Shown piece by piece: positions 8,686 through 16,501 of a stretch of DNA of 64,000 nt (the first letter of the stretch is position 1; the number at the start of each line of letters is the position of its first letter). The stretch comes from Silvimonas terrae (GTDB lineage: Bacteria > Pseudomonadota > Gammaproteobacteria > Burkholderiales > Chitinibacteraceae). Position numbers and translations under genes: made by a program. The stretch lies in NCBI RefSeq assembly GCF_014202765.1, contig NZ_JACHHN010000002.1, positions 310,001 through 374,000 of the forward strand, read 5' to 3'. A model generated the notes under the pieces. The model searched no databases. It was not told the DNA's origin and saw only the letters and a program-made list of their open reading frames with translations.

Positions 8686-11600
8686 TCAATGCTGTGCGGC
8701 AAAGCGGATCGACACCGCATCATCTCCCAGCCATGTTTTGAGATTGCTCACCAGATCATCATGCAAGGTCACGCGCCAGGCATAACCCAGCGCCAATTTG
8801 CAGCGCGCATTGTCATTGTGATACTCCACCTCAACCTGACACGCGCCGCCGGACCAGTTGTCCAGCGTCTGCCGCAGTTTGGCCGCGTCCGCATTGCCGT
8901 TGAATTTGAGGGTCAGCGCCTGGGCAAACTGGCTGCGGGCCTCTGCGATATCCATCACCCCGTCGGCAATCACGCGCAAACCGCCCGAGAAGCGGTCTTC
9001 GCTGATCTTGCCGGGGATCACCAGCAGCGCGTCTTCCGTGAGCTTGGTGCGGTTGGCTTCAAACACCTCGGAGTACACCGTGACGTCCTGCTTGGCCCAG
9101 CCGTCATCCAGCGTCACAAACGCCATGCGGCCGCGCTCGCCATTCTTGACCCGTACGCCAATCACAATGCCGGCGACATACTGGATGTCCTTGCGCGGTT
9201 GCAGGCGATCCAGCCGGGTTTTGATGAAGGCTTTGACGTCTTTGGCGTAGGCATCAAACGGATGACCGGACAGATAAAAACCAATCGCCGGTTTTTCTTC
9301 GGCCAGGCGGGTTTTATCGTCCCATGCCGGAACCAGAATACGCTCGACCGTGGGGGCCGCCGCAGGCTCGAACACATCAAACAGGCTGCCCTGGTTGGCA
9401 TTGGCCGCAGCATGCTCGGCCACGCTCATGGCTTGTTCCACATTGGCCAGCAATTGCGCACGATTGGGGTCCAGTGCATCAAAGGCACCGCCGCGAATCA
9501 AGGCTTCCAGCACGCGCTTGTTCACTTCCTTTTTGTCGGTACGCATGCAGAAGTCATACAGATCAATGAACGGGCCGTTGGCTTCGCGCTCGTTCACGAT
9601 CATGTTGACGGCGCCTTCACCCACGCCCTTGATGGCGCCCAGCGCGTAACGAATCTGCTTTTTGCCGACCGGCACAAAGCGGTACATGCTGGCGTTGACG
9701 TCTGGCGGCAGAATTTCCAGGCGGTTTTTTTCAATGCAATCGTCGTAGAACACCTTGAGCTGATCGGTGTTATCCAGTTCGGAGCTCATGGTGGCGGCCA
9801 TGAACGCCGCGGTGTGATGCGCCTTGAGCCATGCGGTGTGATAAGACACCACCGCATAGGCCGCCGTATGCGACTTGTTAAAGCCGTACTCGGCAAACTT
9901 GGTCATCAAGTCAAACAAGTGCTCGGCCAGCGCCGGGTCGTAGCCTTTTTGGGCTGCGCCTTCGGCAATGGTGACGCGGTGCTTGGCCATTTCTTCGGGC
10001 TTTTTCTTGCCCATGGCCCGGCGCAGCATGTCAGCGCCGCCCAGGGTGTAGCCACCGATAATCTGCGAAATCTGCATCACCTGTTCTTGATACACGATCA
10101 CGCCGTAGGTTGGCTCCAGGCATTTTTCCAGATCGGGGTGGAAATAATCCGGGGTTTCCAGACCCTTTTTCCGGTTGATAAAGGTATCCACCATGCCTGA
10201 GCCCAGCGGGCCCGGCCGGTACAGGGCCAGCACAGCGATGATGTCTTCGAAACGGTCGGGCGCCAGTTTTTCCAGCAGGCGCTTCATGCCGTCCGATTCA
10301 ACCTGGAATACCGCGGTGGTGTTGGCGTCGCGGAAGACCTGATAGGCCGCCTGATCGCCAAAGCCCAGGCTCATCAAATCCAGATACTCGCCCGTTTGCT
10401 CTTTGATGTACTGCAGGGCGAGTTCAATAATCGTCAGGTTTCGAAGGCCCAAAAAGTCGAACTTCACCAGGCCGACTTGTTCCACGTCGTCTTTGTCGAG
10501 CATGGACACGGGCGAAGAATCAACCCCACTGGCCTGGTAAACCGGGCAGAAGTCCGTAATCTGGCCTGGTGCAATCAACACGCCGCCGGCATGCATACCA
10601 ATGTTGCGGGTCAGGCCTTCCAGCTTCTTGGCCAGTTCCCACAGTTGCGCAACTTCTTCTTCGTTTTTGACGCGCTCGGCCAGTTCCGGGACCATCTCGG
10701 TGGCGTCATCCAGACTGTATTGCTTGCCCGGCGCAGCCGGAATCAGCTTGGATAGACCGTCAACAAACATATAGGGCAGATCCAGCACGCGGCCTACGTC
10801 ACGCACCACCGCCTTGGCGGCCATGGTCCCGAACGTGGCAATCTGGCTCACCGCTTCTGCGCCGTATTTACCGCGCACATATTCAATGACGCGCCAGCGG
10901 TTGTCCTGACAGAAGTCGATGTCAAAGTCGGGCATCGAAACCCGTTCCGGATTCAGGAACCGCTCGAACAGCAGGGCGTATTCGGTCGGGTCGATATCGG
11001 TAATGCCCAGCGAGTACGCCACCAGCGAGCCCGCACCCGAACCCCGACCCGGGCCGACCGGGCAACCATTGTGTTTGGCCCAGACAATAAAGTCCGCCAC
11101 GATCAGGAAGTAGCCCGGAAAGCCCATCTGGATGATGGTGTCCGTTTCGAACTTGAGCCGGTCCTGGTAACGCGGCCGTTCTGCGTCACGCCTGGCTTCG
11201 TCCGGATATAGCTGCGCCAGGCGCATTTCCAGGCCTTCCTTGGCCTGGTGCACCAGGAAGTCGTCCAGCGTCATGCCATCCGGGGTAGGGAACAGCGGCA
11301 AGAAGTTCTTGCCCAGCACAATGTTCACGTTGCAGCGCTGCGCCAGCGTGACCGTGTTGGCCAGTGCCTCGGGCAGATCGGCAAACAAAGCCTGCATTTC
11401 TTCAGGGGTCTTGAAGTACTGTTCTTCGGTGAAGACGCGCGGGCGGCGTTTGTCCGCCACCACGTAGCCTTCAGAAATGCAGGTGCGCGCTTCGTGCGCC
11501 TTGAAGTCATCGGGCGCCATAAACTGGATCGGGTGCGTGGCGACCACGGGCAGGCCCAACTCAGAGGCAATATCCAGATGGCCTTGTACGGAGGGTTCGC

Positions 11601-12135
11601 ACTCTGGTCGGCCACTGCGTTGCAATTCCAGATAAAACGCGCCCGGGAAATGCGCGTGCCACCACTGCGTCAGTTCGATTGCACCGGCCATGTTGCCGTT
11701 GAGGATGGCCTGACCAATTTCACCATTGTGCGCACCAGACAGACACAAGAGCCCGCTGTTGTCGCCCGTATCCAGCCATTCTTTTTTCAGCTCGGCACGG
11801 CCACGGTACTGGTTTTCCAGGTAGGCGCGGGTGAGCAATTCGCACAGGCGGCCGTAGCCGTCCCGATTGCGGGCAATAAACAGTACGCGCGTGGGTTTGT
11901 CGCGATCCTCGGTGTTCTCTATCCAGCAATCGAGCGCCACAATGGGCTTGAGGCCACTGCTGCGACACGCTTTGTAGAGCTTGACCATGCCAAACAGGTT
12001 CATCAAGTCCGAGGTGGCAATCGCGGGCATGCCCAGTTTTTTGGCCTGGCTGACCGCATCGTCAATGCGGACAATGCCGTCGGTCACAGAGAATTCGGAA
12101 TGGAGGCGAAGATGGATAAAGGCAGGGGTATTCAT
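8686..12135 (-). CDS. dnaE: DNA polymerase III alpha subunit DnaE
   Basis: The 1149-residue catalytic subunit of the chromosomal replicase. The N-terminal PHP domain begins FIHLRLHSEFSVTDG. The Pol III palm has GPGRGSGAGSLVAYSLGITDIDP and the catalytic acidic motif MPDFDIDFCQDNRWRVIEYV. The region GLTRNIGMHAGGVLIAPG and the fingers block FNKSHTAAYAVVSYHTAWLK follow. The C-terminus has the helix-hairpin-helix, an OB fold (GIVIGVRVKNGERGRMAFVTLDD) and the tau-binding tail. The length is that of DnaE1, the housekeeping form, not the shorter DnaE2/ImuC. It is single on the minus strand and transcribed away from the phasin cluster. Confidence 0.98.
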   Translation of the reverse strand: MNTPAFIHLRLHSEFSVTDGIVRIDDAVSQAKKLGMPAIATSDLMNLFGMVKLYKACRSSGLKPIVALDCWIENTEDRDKPTRVLFIARNRDGYGRLCELLTRAYLENQYRGRAELKKEWLDTGDNSGLLCLSGAHNGEIGQAILNGNMAGAIELTQWWHAHFPGAFYLELQRSGRPECEPSVQGHLDIASELGLPVVATHPIQFMAPDDFKAHEARTCISEGYVVADKRRPRVFTEEQYFKTPEEMQALFADLPEALANTVTLAQRCNVNIVLGKNFLPLFPTPDGMTLDDFLVHQAKEGLEMRLAQLYPDEARRDAERPRYQDRLKFETDTIIQMGFPGYFLIVADFIVWAKHNGCPVGPGRGSGAGSLVAYSLGITDIDPTEYALLFERFLNPERVSMPDFDIDFCQDNRWRVIEYVRGKYGAEAVSQIATFGTMAAKAVVRDVGRVLDLPYMFVDGLSKLIPAAPGKQYSLDDATEMVPELAERVKNEEEVAQLWELAKKLEGLTRNIGMHAGGVLIAPGQITDFCPVYQASGVDSSPVSMLDKDDVEQVGLVKFDFLGLRNLTIIELALQYIKEQTGEYLDLMSLGFGDQAAYQVFRDANTTAVFQVESDGMKRLLEKLAPDRFEDIIAVLALYRPGPLGSGMVDTFINRKKGLETPDYFHPDLEKCLEPTYGVIVYQEQVMQISQIIGGYTLGGADMLRRAMGKKKPEEMAKHRVTIAEGAAQKGYDPALAEHLFDLMTKFAEYGFNKSHTAAYAVVSYHTAWLKAHHTAAFMAATMSSELDNTDQLKVFYDDCIEKNRLEILPPDVNASMYRFVPVGKKQIRYALGAIKGVGEGAVNMIVNEREANGPFIDLYDFCMRTDKKEVNKRVLEALIRGGAFDALDPNRAQLLANVEQAMSVAEHAAANANQGSLFDVFEPAAAPTVERILVPAWDDKTRLAEEKPAIGFYLSGHPFDAYAKDVKAFIKTRLDRLQPRKDIQYVAGIVIGVRVKNGERGRMAFVTLDDGWAKQDVTVYSEVFEANRTKLTEDALLVIPGKISEDRFSGGLRVIADGVMDIAEARSQFAQALTLKFNGNADAAKLRQTLDNWSGGACQVEVEYHNDNARCKLALGYAWRVTLHDDLVSNLKTWLGDDAVSIRFAAQH

Positions 12136-12190
12136 CCCTAAATTCTATCACCGCTACCAGGGCAGGGGCAGGCGCTGGTGAAACAGTGTG

Positions 12191-12206
12191 GGGGCCCGAA
12201 CTTGCA
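12191..12206 (+). promoter_or_regulatory. Candidate sigma-54 promoter for the YjfB-type gene
   Basis: The stretch has GG at 12192-12193 and GC at 12204-12205 with exactly 10 nt between, ending in the TTGCA expected for a -24/-12 promoter. The -24 element is otherwise a poor match to TGGCACG. Sigma-54 control would fit a motility gene, but this is a weak pattern call. Confidence 0.3.
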
Positions 12207-12261
12207 TTTGAAATAAATTCCAGGGTAAGGTGTTGATTCCTAAGAAGGAGTCTTTTGCCTT

Positions 12262-12495
12262 ATGGATGCAAGCGCAGTGAGTAGTCAAAGCAGTGCAGTG
12301 ACGCAGAGCATGAACCAGTTTGATGCAAGCACACTGCAACCCGCCGCTAACGCCAATGCGGTCAACGTGGCCGTCATGAAAAAAGCGAACGATGCGCAGG
12401 CCTCTGCCGCACTGAGTTTGTTGCAGGCATTGCCGCCGGTGCCGCAGTACAACAACCCGTCTAATCTTGGCAATGCCGTAGACGTGAAGGCTTGA
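12262..12495 (+). CDS. YjfB family putative motility protein
   Basis: A 77-residue protein matching the small YjfB_motility family found near flagellar and chemotaxis genes; its biochemical role is unknown. The family pattern is clear: an N-terminal Ser/Gln/Ala-rich helix, the VNVAVMKKANDAQASAALSLLQALP core, a proline segment, then NPSNLGNAVDVKA at the C-terminus (family members end in LG..ID.KA). There is no signal peptide. An AAGGAG site lies 11 nt upstream of the ATG. It stands alone between dnaE (divergent) and the phasin gene and is followed by two hairpins. No flagellar genes are in the window. Confidence 0.8.
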   Translation: MDASAVSSQSSAVTQSMNQFDASTLQPAANANAVNVAVMKKANDAQASAALSLLQALPPVPQYNNPSNLGNAVDVKA

Positions 12496-12500
12496 TAGCC

Positions 12501-12558
12501 AGATCAAACAACTGTTTGATCTAGCAGATAAAAAAGCGACCAGACGGTCGCTTTTTTT
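12501..12558 (+). terminator. Tandem hairpins: palindrome plus rho-independent terminator
   Basis: Directly after the stop is a perfect 10-bp inverted repeat AGATCAAACA / TGTTTGATCT (12501-12510, 12513-12522). Nine nt later comes a classical terminator, AAAAAGCGACC (12531-12541) paired with GGTCGCTTTTT (12546-12556) and a T run. The second is the terminator; the first may protect the mRNA 3' end. Confidence 0.85.
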
Positions 12559-12576
12559 AATTCTGGATTTTTCTGG

Positions 12577-12648
12577 TGCATTGCACAAAATAAGATTGAC
12601 ATACGAGCGTGTTCTGCCAGAATGGGGCTCAAATGTTGCATTGCACAA
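12577..12648 (+). promoter_or_regulatory. Phasin promoter flanked by two identical 12-mers (candidate PhaR operators)
   Basis: TGCATTGCACAA occurs at 12577-12588 and again, base for base, at 12637-12648, exactly 60 bp apart. Between them is a promoter: TTGACA (12596-12601), a 16-nt spacer and CAGAAT (12618-12623). The core TGC-ATT-GCA fits the TGC-N3-GCA type of site known for PhaR, the PHA-responsive repressor of phasin genes. One copy lies just upstream of -35 and the other downstream of the expected start point, as in a repressor that brackets a promoter. Assignment to PhaR is inference. Confidence 0.6.
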
Positions 12649-12664
12649 CTACTTAGGAAAAATC

Positions 12665-13228
12665 ATGACGCTTGGTTCCAACCGTTTTGCCGAAGAATTT
12701 TCCCGCGCTCAGCAAGTCGGGATCGAACAGTCTCTGGGTTTTGCCCGCACCGTCCTGACCGGCACTGAACGCCTGTGGGCAGTGCAGCTGGGTTTTGCCC
12801 GTTCGCTGTTGTCCGACAATGAAGTGGCTGCCAAATCTTTGGCCGGCGCTAAAGATGCCACAGAGGCGCTGATCGTTCAGCGTGAACTGCTTGAGCCGGT
12901 CGCCGAGAAAACCACGGCTGCCTGGCGTGAGGCTGTGAGCGTTGCTCAAAGCACACAGAAAGAACTGGGCGAACTGGTAGAAAAGCATTTCAAACAGACC
13001 AGCGAAGAGCTGCTGTCGGGCCTCGACAAGCTGGCTGAACAGTTTCCGGCGGGCGCTGCTGGCGTCAAGAGCCTGCGTCAAGGTGTGGCAAGCACGTTTG
13101 ACGCTTATGACTCGGCTGTGACTGCTGCGCGCAAGCAAGGCGAAGAATGGCTGGCCGCTACCGTGCAAAATGTAGAAAAGGCAGGCGCTACTGCGACCGC
13201 AGCCCGTCGCAAAGCCGCTGCCGCCTGA
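12665..13228 (+). CDS. phaP: Phasin (PHA granule surface protein)
   Basis: A 187-residue all-helical phasin that coats PHA granules. The start at 12665 follows AGGAAAA and removes an unlikely N-terminal extension. The sequence is Ala/Glu/Lys/Gln-rich with amphipathic helices, for example EEFSRAQQVGIEQSLGFART and TKELGELVEKHFKQT-like segments. It ends in ATAARRKAAAA, an Ala/Lys tail common in Phasin_2/phasin family members. There is no signal peptide. It has its own promoter, two repeated operator-like 12-mers and a strong terminator. Its neighbour phaM at 5752 supports PHA metabolism. Which phasin subfamily it belongs to cannot be told without alignment. Confidence 0.85.
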   Translation: MTLGSNRFAEEFSRAQQVGIEQSLGFARTVLTGTERLWAVQLGFARSLLSDNEVAAKSLAGAKDATEALIVQRELLEPVAEKTTAAWREAVSVAQSTQKELGELVEKHFKQTSEELLSGLDKLAEQFPAGAAGVKSLRQGVASTFDAYDSAVTAARKQGEEWLAATVQNVEKAGATATAARRKAAAA

Positions 13229-13269
13229 TTCGGACAAAGCATTCCCCGCGCATATCTGCCGATTGCGCT

Positions 13270-13298
13270 AATGGCCCCTCTCTGAGGGGCCATTTTTT
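13270..13298 (+). terminator. Rho-independent terminator after phasin
   Basis: An 11-bp perfect stem AATGGCCCCTC (13270-13280) with GAGGGGCCATT (13284-13294), a 3-nt loop and six T residues, about 40 nt past the stop codon. Confidence 0.9.
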
Positions 13299-13334
13299 AT
13301 TGGGGTGAGGTACTGCGGATACGGCGGGGGCTGT

Positions 13335-14027
13335 TCAGGCCTGGGTGGCGGGTTGGGCTGCCAGGAACCAGTAGGCCAGTTGCCGGGCGGGAGACTCGGT
13401 CGTCATCGGGTTGAGCAACAAAGCGCATTGATCGGCAAACCACGGCCGAAACGGATCGGTGTCGGCGGCCAGGTATTGCCTGGCTTCGGCCTGCAAGCGG
13501 GTCATGCCCTGTTCCATGAGTGCCTGCCAGGATTTCAGGTCAAACGTGCTGCTTGAAGGCTGTTGCAGCGCGTGCAACATCCATTGCCAGACGGACTGGG
13601 ACTGCGTGGCCCAACTGGTGGCAATGCCATTCATGAATGCGCCTGCTCCCGGGCCACCTGCATGCAGCCAGGCTTTCGGCATGGCAGGCGCCAGGGCATC
13701 CAGCACCGGTGTGGCCAGTGCAAAATCGTCATGACTGCCGCCGGCAGCGACCATCCAGCCCATTGTTTTGCCAAATGGATTTTGCAGATTGACGGCCAGG
13801 TCAATCATGCGCCAGCCCGCTTTTCTGGCGGCAGCAAGGTGCTGCAAGTAAATATCCATGCTGGCCGGATTGATCAGTACCAGCGTGCTATCCGGCGTTG
13901 GTGCAGGGGGCAGGGCCGCAGGTGTTTCCGCCGGGAAAAGCGGCAAGCCCAACCCGGCCATGCCCAACCGTTCCAGAATGGCAGAGGCTTGGGTGGCCGG
14001 GGCAATCAGGCAAAGTTGGGCGATCAT
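13335..14027 (-). CDS. Degenerate 6-phosphogluconate / hydroxyisobutyrate dehydrogenase-like protein
   Basis: A 230-residue protein of unknown function. Its middle part reads like the beta-hydroxyacid dehydrogenase family: residues 70-81 (AGWRMIDLAVNL), the GxMVAAGG stretch (90-97), FALATPVLDALAP (102-114) and LHAGGPGAGAFMNGI (121-135). In true 6PGDH-type enzymes the last block continues GxGH-FVKMVHNGIE and supplies the catalytic Lys. Here the FVKMVH part is missing and no Lys is present, and the N-terminal GxGxxG dinucleotide motif is also not visible. It is therefore probably a non-catalytic relative. It follows fnr by 8 nt in the same direction, so the two are likely co-transcribed. The family call is inference from motif reading. 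Confidence 0.5.
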   Translation of the reverse strand: MIAQLCLIAPATQASAILERLGMAGLGLPLFPAETPAALPPAPTPDSTLVLINPASMDIYLQHLAAARKAGWRMIDLAVNLQNPFGKTMGWMVAAGGSHDDFALATPVLDALAPAMPKAWLHAGGPGAGAFMNGIATSWATQSQSVWQWMLHALQQPSSSTFDLKSWQALMEQGMTRLQAEARQYLAADTDPFRPWFADQCALLLNPMTTESPARQLAYWFLAAQPATQA

Positions 14028-14035
14028 GGTGATGA

Positions 14036-14782
14036 TCAGCTGCTTTGGCAGCTATTCATCAACTGCTTGAGACCGTCCAGGTCCTTGAGTTCGATCAGGC
14101 GATTTTGCACGCGCAGCAAACCTTGATCCTGGAAGCGGGAGAGGGTGCGGCTGACGGTTTCCAGTTTCAGGCCCAGATAGCTGCCAATTTCCTCACGCGT
14201 CATGCGCAGATGGAAGCTGTGCTGAGAGTATCCGCGCAGGGCAAAACGCTGCGACAGATTGAGCAGGAAAGCCGCAATGCGCTCTTCCGCCTTCATGTTG
14301 CCCAACAGCAACATCACACCGTGATCCCGCACAATCTCGCGACTCATCAGGCGATACAGGTGTCGCTGCAGCGATGGAATGCGGCGCGACATGGTTTCCA
14401 TTTCAGTGAACGGCCACTCACACACTTCGCTGTCTTCCAGTGCCACCGCATCGCAGGTGTAGTGCTCGGTGCTGATCGCATCCATGCCGATCAGTTCGCC
14501 ATTCATGTGAAACCCGGTGACCTGCTCCCGACCATCTTCCGACACGATACTGGTCTTGAAAAAGCCCAACCGTACCGCGTAGAGCGAGTGAAACGGCTCC
14601 CCGGCCCGGTACAGCGCTTCGCCACGCTTGATCGGGCGGCCCTGGGTGACCAGTTGGTCAACCTGGCGCATTTCATCGGGAGACAAGCCTACGGGCAGAC
14701 ACAACTCGCGCAGACTGCAATTGGAGCAGGCGTGCCGCAGTTGCTTAAGACCGGTTTCACGTAACTGGATAGGTGAGAGCAT
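14036..14782 (-). CDS. fnr: FNR-type oxygen-sensing transcriptional regulator
   Basis: A 248-residue Crp/Fnr-family activator that binds DNA as a dimer when it holds an oxygen-labile [4Fe-4S] cluster. The four ligand cysteines are present: C19, C22 and C28 in ACSNCSLRELC, and C121 in EVCEWPF. The cyclic-nucleotide-like beta roll follows, then the dimer helix. The DNA-reading helix has MTREEIGSYLGLKLETVSRTL (about 193-213), whose ETVSR matches the FNR recognition residues. The window holds a perfect FNR box at 14930-14943, on the far side of this gene's start and facing hemN. The gene is followed after 8 nt by the dehydrogenase-like gene. The fnr-hemN-SafE order resembles the edge of the cbb3-oxidase locus in other betaproteobacteria. 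Confidence 0.94.
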   Translation of the reverse strand: MLSPIQLRETGLKQLRHACSNCSLRELCLPVGLSPDEMRQVDQLVTQGRPIKRGEALYRAGEPFHSLYAVRLGFFKTSIVSEDGREQVTGFHMNGELIGMDAISTEHYTCDAVALEDSEVCEWPFTEMETMSRRIPSLQRHLYRLMSREIVRDHGVMLLLGNMKAEERIAAFLLNLSQRFALRGYSQHSFHLRMTREEIGSYLGLKLETVSRTLSRFQDQGLLRVQNRLIELKDLDGLKQLMNSCQSS

Positions 14783-14929
14783 GGTTGTTTTTCCACTTGG
14801 ACTTCAGATAATTGCCTGCAGGCCAGAGCCAAAGTCACGGTTGGGGGCTGGTCTGTCAGAAACGGTTGGTCGCTGAAGGCATCTAATATTTACACGTGCG
14901 AAGTAGATGCGAGCATCATGCGATTTGCT

Positions 14930-14943
14930 TTGATCTGTATCAA
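14930..14943 (+). promoter_or_regulatory. Perfect FNR box upstream of hemN
   Basis: TTGATCTGTATCAA is an exact match to the FNR consensus TTGAT-N4-ATCAA. It lies 58 nt before the hemN ATG. With a class-II geometry (centre near -41.5) transcription would start near 14978, leaving a short leader. It could also act on fnr itself, whose start is about 150 nt to the left on the other strand. Confidence 0.85.
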
Positions 14944-15000
14944 GTAAATATCTCCAGGATGGAGGCAAACTCTTTACCCTGAGTTTTCAGGGTAGGACAA

Positions 15001-16398
15001 ATGCATACTGCAGCCTTTATCCAGCAAGTCGAGTTTGATCGTCCGCTGATCGAACGTTACGATGGCCAGGGGCCACGCTATACGTCTTATCCGACGGCGG
15101 ACCGGTTCGGGTCCCTGGATGTCGGGATCTACGCCGACACGCTGCGCCAGTCGCGCGTGGGTGAGGCGGATCGTCCGGCATCCCTTTATTTTCACCTGCC
15201 TTTTTGCAACACCATCTGCTACTACTGCGCCTGTAACAAGATCATCACCAAAAATGAAAGCAGGGCAGTTGAATATGTTGAATATCTTAAAAAAGAAATC
15301 CGGCTGTTGGCAAATATATTGCCATACACAATGAAAGTTGGCCAGATTCATTTTGGTGGTGGTACGCCCACGTTTTTGCCTGACGCGCAATTGGCCGATT
15401 TGATTGCCGAAATCAATAAGAATTTTCATATTTTGCAGAATGGCGAATATTCTATTGAAATTGACCCGCGTAAATTACAACCGGCAAAAATAGGTCTACT
15501 GGCGAATGCCGGCTTTAATCGTATGAGCGTTGGTGTGCAGGATTTTGACGAGCGGGTGCAGCGCGCGGTCAACCGCATTCAGAGCGAGGCACAAACCCGT
15601 ATCGTCATTGATGCGGCGCGCAGCATGGGTTTTCGCTCGGTCAGCATTGACCTGATCTACGGTCTGCCCTTGCAGACGGTGGCCAGTGTCATGCGTACAA
15701 TGGATCGTGTCATTGCGATTCGGCCGGATCGATTGGCGCTCTATAATTACGCGCATTTGCCTGAAAGATTTAAAACACAGCGTCAGATTGATGCAACAAC
15801 ATTGCCCTCCGCATCAGAAAAACTCGATATCTTGCAGTCATCAATTGAAAAGCTGACCGCCGCAGGATATGTGTATATCGGTATGGATCATTTTGCGTTA
15901 CCGGATGATGATCTGGCGGTGGCGCAACGCCGTGGTACCTTGCAGCGCAATTTCCAGGGTTATTCCACCTGGGCGGAATCTGATCTGGTGGCATTTGGTG
16001 TCTCCGGTATTGGCAAGGTGGGTGCGGGGTATTTCCAGAATGCCAAAGATATTGACCAGTATTACGCGCTGCTGGATCAGGATCGGCTGCCGGTTGAGCG
16101 CGGATATCAGTTAACCTGTGATGACCTGTTGCGCCGCTCCGTGATCCAGGGGCTGATGTGCCGGTTCAATCTGGATTTCGGTCAGGTAGAGACGGCCTGG
16201 CTGATCGACTTCAATACCTATTTTGCGCCAGAGCTTGCCGTTCTGGATGCCATGGCGCGCGACGGCCTGCTGGTGATCAATCCGGATGGCCTGGAAGTCA
16301 CCCCTAAAGGGCGCATGGTGATCCGCTCGGTGGCGATGGTATTTGACCGCCATCTGCGCGAGAAAACCACAGCAGCCCGCTACTCCCGCCTTGTCTGA
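15001..16398 (+). CDS. hemN: Oxygen-independent coproporphyrinogen III oxidase HemN
   Basis: A 465-residue radical SAM enzyme that decarboxylates coproporphyrinogen III to protoporphyrinogen IX without oxygen. The cluster motif is FCNTICYYCACNK with C69, C73 and C76 as ligands and C78 following, typical of HemN rather than HemW-like proteins. GGGTPTFLPDAQL, IEIDPRKL, RMSVGVQDFDERVQRAVNRIQ and SIDLIYGLPLQT follow in family order. The C-terminal HemN domain ends with RLV. Its FNR box and neighbouring fnr predict induction at low oxygen. Two internal stretches (about 15258-15500 and 15735-15900) are visibly richer in A and T than the rest of the gene. Confidence 0.96.
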   Translation: MHTAAFIQQVEFDRPLIERYDGQGPRYTSYPTADRFGSLDVGIYADTLRQSRVGEADRPASLYFHLPFCNTICYYCACNKIITKNESRAVEYVEYLKKEIRLLANILPYTMKVGQIHFGGGTPTFLPDAQLADLIAEINKNFHILQNGEYSIEIDPRKLQPAKIGLLANAGFNRMSVGVQDFDERVQRAVNRIQSEAQTRIVIDAARSMGFRSVSIDLIYGLPLQTVASVMRTMDRVIAIRPDRLALYNYAHLPERFKTQRQIDATTLPSASEKLDILQSSIEKLTAAGYVYIGMDHFALPDDDLAVAQRRGTLQRNFQGYSTWAESDLVAFGVSGIGKVGAGYFQNAKDIDQYYALLDQDRLPVERGYQLTCDDLLRRSVIQGLMCRFNLDFGQVETAWLIDFNTYFAPELAVLDAMARDGLLVINPDGLEVTPKGRMVIRSVAMVFDRHLREKTTAARYSRLV

Positions 16399-16501
16399 AT
16401 CCCGTGCCGTCGCCTCAAACTGATTTGGGGTAAGCTTGCCGCTTTGTGGCGCCACCGATGGGGTGGCGCGGTTCGGCGTGCTTTTCCTGACGGGATTTTC
16501 C

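Noticed and set aside
8671-10200. 509-codon plus-strand frame opposite dnaE
   Set aside because: Antisense shadow of dnaE with no family features.
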